DNA of 64,000 nucleotides, from assembly GCF_029433855.1 (NCBI RefSeq), contig NZ_JAROAU010000003.1, positions 1,141,256-1,205,255 of the forward strand, in the 5' to 3' direction. This document shows positions 62,147 to 64,000 of the stretch, piece after piece. The DNA comes from Candidatus Kosakonia sp. 282A-S69 (GTDB lineage Bacteria; Pseudomonadota; Gammaproteobacteria; Enterobacterales; Enterobacteriaceae). Each line of letters begins with the position of its first letter. Position 1 is the first letter of the stretch. The position numbers and the translations under genes are program-made. The notes below the pieces were generated by a model. The model had not been told where the DNA came from. It saw only the letters and a list, made by a program, of their open reading frames with translations, and searched no databases.

Positions 62147-63559
62147 TTAACTCATTGCATTAAACTGCTGCGCCAGATAGTTCCCTGTCGATGTCATGGA
62201 GGAGACTAACTGGCTCAAACTGGTGAACTGCGTTTTGTAGCGCGCCATGGTGGCGGTGATCTGATCATTAACAGCTTTGAACTGCGTATCCAGACGCTTC
62301 AGGGTTTTGTTAATGCCGTCGGTCGCATTCTGGATGCTACCTTTGTCACCTAAAATATCTTTCAGCAGGTTACTTGCCTGGGTAGCAAAGCCCGTTTTTT
62401 TACCATCGCCGGAAAGAAACGACACCACGTCGGCTGATTTTTCATTCAGCGCTTTTTCAAGCTTGGTGCTGTCCACGGTCAACTTGCCGTTCACATCCTG
62501 GGTCACACCCAACTGAGACAGCGCCGAAAAACTGTCGTTGCCCGACTGTGGTGCAGAGAGCTGGGAGCGCAGACGTGTCTGAATATTGCGCAGAGTGCCG
62601 TCACCCAGCAGATCGCCGTTCGAGCTGCTCTGTTTATCACTGCCCTGATCCACCGCCGTGTATTTGGTCTGGTTACCAATGGTGGTTTGCAGCGAGTTAT
62701 ACGCATCAACATACGCCTGTATCGCAGCGGTCATCGGCGCGTTATCTTTCGTCACTGACAGAGTTTCTGGCGTACCGGTGGTCAGCTTGTTCAGCGTCAG
62801 CGTCACGCCTTCCGGCGCATCGGTAATGGTATTGCTGCTACGGGTAATATCGATGCCGTTGATTTTGATTTTCGCATCGCTCGCCGCAACCTGCTGCGTC
62901 ATCACATTGCTGGCACTGCCGGTGTTCGATGAATCATAGCTAACATACTTCGCCAGTTCGCTGTCATTGGTGGTGACAGTCATCTGGTTGGTTGTGCCGC
63001 TGTCGCGCGAGGTCAGCGACAGGTAGTAACTGTTATCGTCCGCTTTGATGATACTGGCGGTGACGCTGCCCTGTTTGGCGTTAATCGCGTCGCGCATATC
63101 CGCGAGGCTGGTTTTGTCTTTATCCAGCGTTACGGTCATCGGGGTTTTCTGACCCGGCTGCGTAATAGTGATTGTGCGCGAACTCAGGTTCTGGTCGCCC
63201 AGGTCCGTATCTTTGCTGGCTACTTTCGGGCTCAGCAGTGACTGTGATGCCGCCAGCGAACTCACTTCAATAGAGTAGGTTCCCGCCGACGCCGTGTTGG
63301 CGAGCGTGGCAGTAAACGCGGTATTGGTGCTCGACACTTTCGTCCCTGCGATCGCCGAGGTGTTTTTCAGCGCATCCGCCGCCGTTTGCAGCTTATTAAG
63401 GGAGGTTTGCACCACGCCCCACGCAGTAAGCTTCGCTTTATAAGAGGACTGCTGAGTCGTGATAGGCGTCAGCTTAGTCTGTTCAGCGGTCTGCAAATTG
63501 TCATACAACGTATTGAGATCCAGGCTGGTGCCTGCGCCAAGTGAACTTACAGTTGCCAT
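62147..63559 (-). CDS. fliD: Flagellar filament cap protein FliD (HAP2)
   Basis: 470 residues (E. coli 468). Caps the filament and folds flagellin. Conserved N-terminus SSLGAGTSLDLNTLYDNLQ, a variable Ser/Thr-rich middle, and the C-terminal helical D0 region (FKAVNDQITATMARYKTQFTSLSQLVSSM, in parts) ending GNYLAQQFNAMS. First gene of fliDST, divergent from fliC, with a sigma-28 promoter at 63597-63623. Confidence 0.96.
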   Translation of the reverse strand: MATVSSLGAGTSLDLNTLYDNLQTAEQTKLTPITTQQSSYKAKLTAWGVVQTSLNKLQTAADALKNTSAIAGTKVSSTNTAFTATLANTASAGTYSIEVSSLAASQSLLSPKVASKDTDLGDQNLSSRTITITQPGQKTPMTVTLDKDKTSLADMRDAINAKQGSVTASIIKADDNSYYLSLTSRDSGTTNQMTVTTNDSELAKYVSYDSSNTGSASNVMTQQVAASDAKIKINGIDITRSSNTITDAPEGVTLTLNKLTTGTPETLSVTKDNAPMTAAIQAYVDAYNSLQTTIGNQTKYTAVDQGSDKQSSSNGDLLGDGTLRNIQTRLRSQLSAPQSGNDSFSALSQLGVTQDVNGKLTVDSTKLEKALNEKSADVVSFLSGDGKKTGFATQASNLLKDILGDKGSIQNATDGINKTLKRLDTQFKAVNDQITATMARYKTQFTSLSQLVSSMTSTGNYLAQQFNAMS

Positions 63560-63596
63560 TTCTTCATCCTTCAGTTTTAGACAATCACTGTGGAGA

Positions 63597-63623
63597 GTAT
63601 CGGCAGCGATGGTGAAAAGATTA
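63597..63623 (-). promoter_or_regulatory. Sigma-28 (FliA) promoter of fliD
   Basis: On the minus strand TAATCTTT-N11-GCCGATAC, against the consensus TAAAGTTT-N11-GCCGATAA, 37 bases before the fliD start. Confidence 0.8.
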
Positions 63624-63705
63624 GAAGCTTTTTTTTAAAGCAATGGCGAAATAAAGAGGGTGAATCAGGGGCAGTTTCTCGCTTTAAAAAAAATAATCTT
63701 TTTTC

Positions 63706-63732
63706 TAAAGGTTGGTCGGTAGCTGACGATAA
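63706..63732 (+). promoter_or_regulatory. Sigma-28 (FliA) promoter of fliC
   Basis: TAAAGGTT-N11-GACGATAA matches the FliA consensus TAAAGTTT-N11-GCCGATAA at 14 of 16 positions, about 70 bases before the flagellin start codon. Confidence 0.9.
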
Positions 63733-63803
63733 TCAGGTTAACGGCGAGAAAGCCGTAGGCAGATGCCTGAATCTGATAACTTTATTATTGAAGGATAACT
63801 ATC

Positions 63804-64000
63804 ATGGCTGTTATTAATACTAACACCCTCTCGCTGATGACTCAGAATAACCTGACTAAATCACAGTCTTCTCTGGGCACCTCTATTGAGCGTCTGTCTT
63901 CCGGTCTGCGTATCAACAGCGCGAAAGATGATGCTGCGGGTCAGGCAATTGCCAACCGCTTCACCTCTAACATCAATGGTCTGAGCGTTGCATCACGTAA
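63804..64000 (+). CDS. fliC: Flagellin FliC (N-terminal part, cut by window edge)
   Basis: 65 complete codons are inside the window: it begins [20 protein letters not shown], followed by [20 protein letters not shown] and [18 protein letters not shown]. This is the highly conserved D0/D1 N-terminal domain of enterobacterial flagellin. AAGGATAACTATC precedes the ATG, and a sigma-28 promoter lies upstream. The variable central region and C-terminus are outside the window, so serotype or glycosylation cannot be judged. Confidence 0.97.
   Translation, partial: MAVINTNTLSLMTQNNLTKSQSSLGTSIERLSSGLRINSAKDDAAGQAIANRFTSNINGLSVASR

Noticed and set aside
63590-63817. 75-codon open frame between fliD and fliC
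   Set aside because: It runs through the two sigma-28 promoters and the fliC ribosome site and overlaps the fliC start in another frame.
1-64000. CRISPR arrays and insertion sequences
   Set aside because: No regularly spaced direct repeats, transposase-like frames or terminal inverted repeats were noticed anywhere in the window.

Overview
The window reads as chromosomal DNA of an enterobacterium (family Enterobacteriaceae). Gene order follows the Escherichia coli sbcB-to-fliC stretch: sbcB, dacD, sbmC, yeeA, tmaR, cobUST, ldtA, yeeO, amn, nac, cbl, shiA, mtfA, serU, yedJ, vsr, yedA, yedI, yodC, dgcQ, yedP, dsrA, yodD, dsrB, rcsA, and the fli regions. Several gene blocks are absent from the E. 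coli K-12 order as I remember it. The sigma-54/NtrC-type nac control region and the accessory content suggest a Kosakonia/Enterobacter/Klebsiella-like organism. That genus-level guess is inference; no rRNA is present to confirm it.

Region 1 (1-14.7 kb) holds DNA repair and cell wall genes (sbcB, dacD, SOS-controlled sbmC), the cobUST nucleotide-loop operon, a triple REP cluster, an ArsR-type regulator divergent from a full-length second EF-G placed between cobT and ldtA, an LLM flavin oxidoreductase, and an SDR plus mannose-6-phosphate isomerase pair behind a sigma-S-like promoter.

Region 2 (14.7-30.5 kb) contains four identical tRNA-Asn genes with variable content between them: yeeO, a row of small paralogous membrane proteins of which one is split by an in-frame stop, amn, acuR-acuI, a YjfB-like small protein, nac-cbl, shiA, a yaiL/cold-shock/ymjA group and a Tat-exported PhoX phosphatase. 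mtfA and tRNA-Ser(CGA) close it.

Region 3 (30.5-47.9 kb) holds yedJ and a vsr that lacks its usual dcm partner. Next comes an 8.5 kb gene for a 2827-residue multi-domain, toxin-like protein, the most unusual object in the window. Then follow yedA, yedI, yodC, dgcQ, yedP, the DsrA small RNA, yodD, dsrB and rcsA.

Region 4 (47.9-64 kb) is the flagellar cluster. fliF-G-H-I-J-K and fliL-M-N-O-P-Q-R run on the minus strand with tight overlaps, and fliE is divergent. yedF-yedE and yedD follow, then fliD-S-T on the minus strand divergent from fliC, which leaves the window. Sigma-28 promoters can be read for both fliC and fliD. Together the genes describe a motile enterobacterium with nitrogen-limitation control (Nac), capsule/envelope control (RcsA, DsrA), c-di-GMP signalling (DgcQ), and accessory loci including a probable large toxin. 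No insertion sequence, integrase, prophage or CRISPR array was seen.
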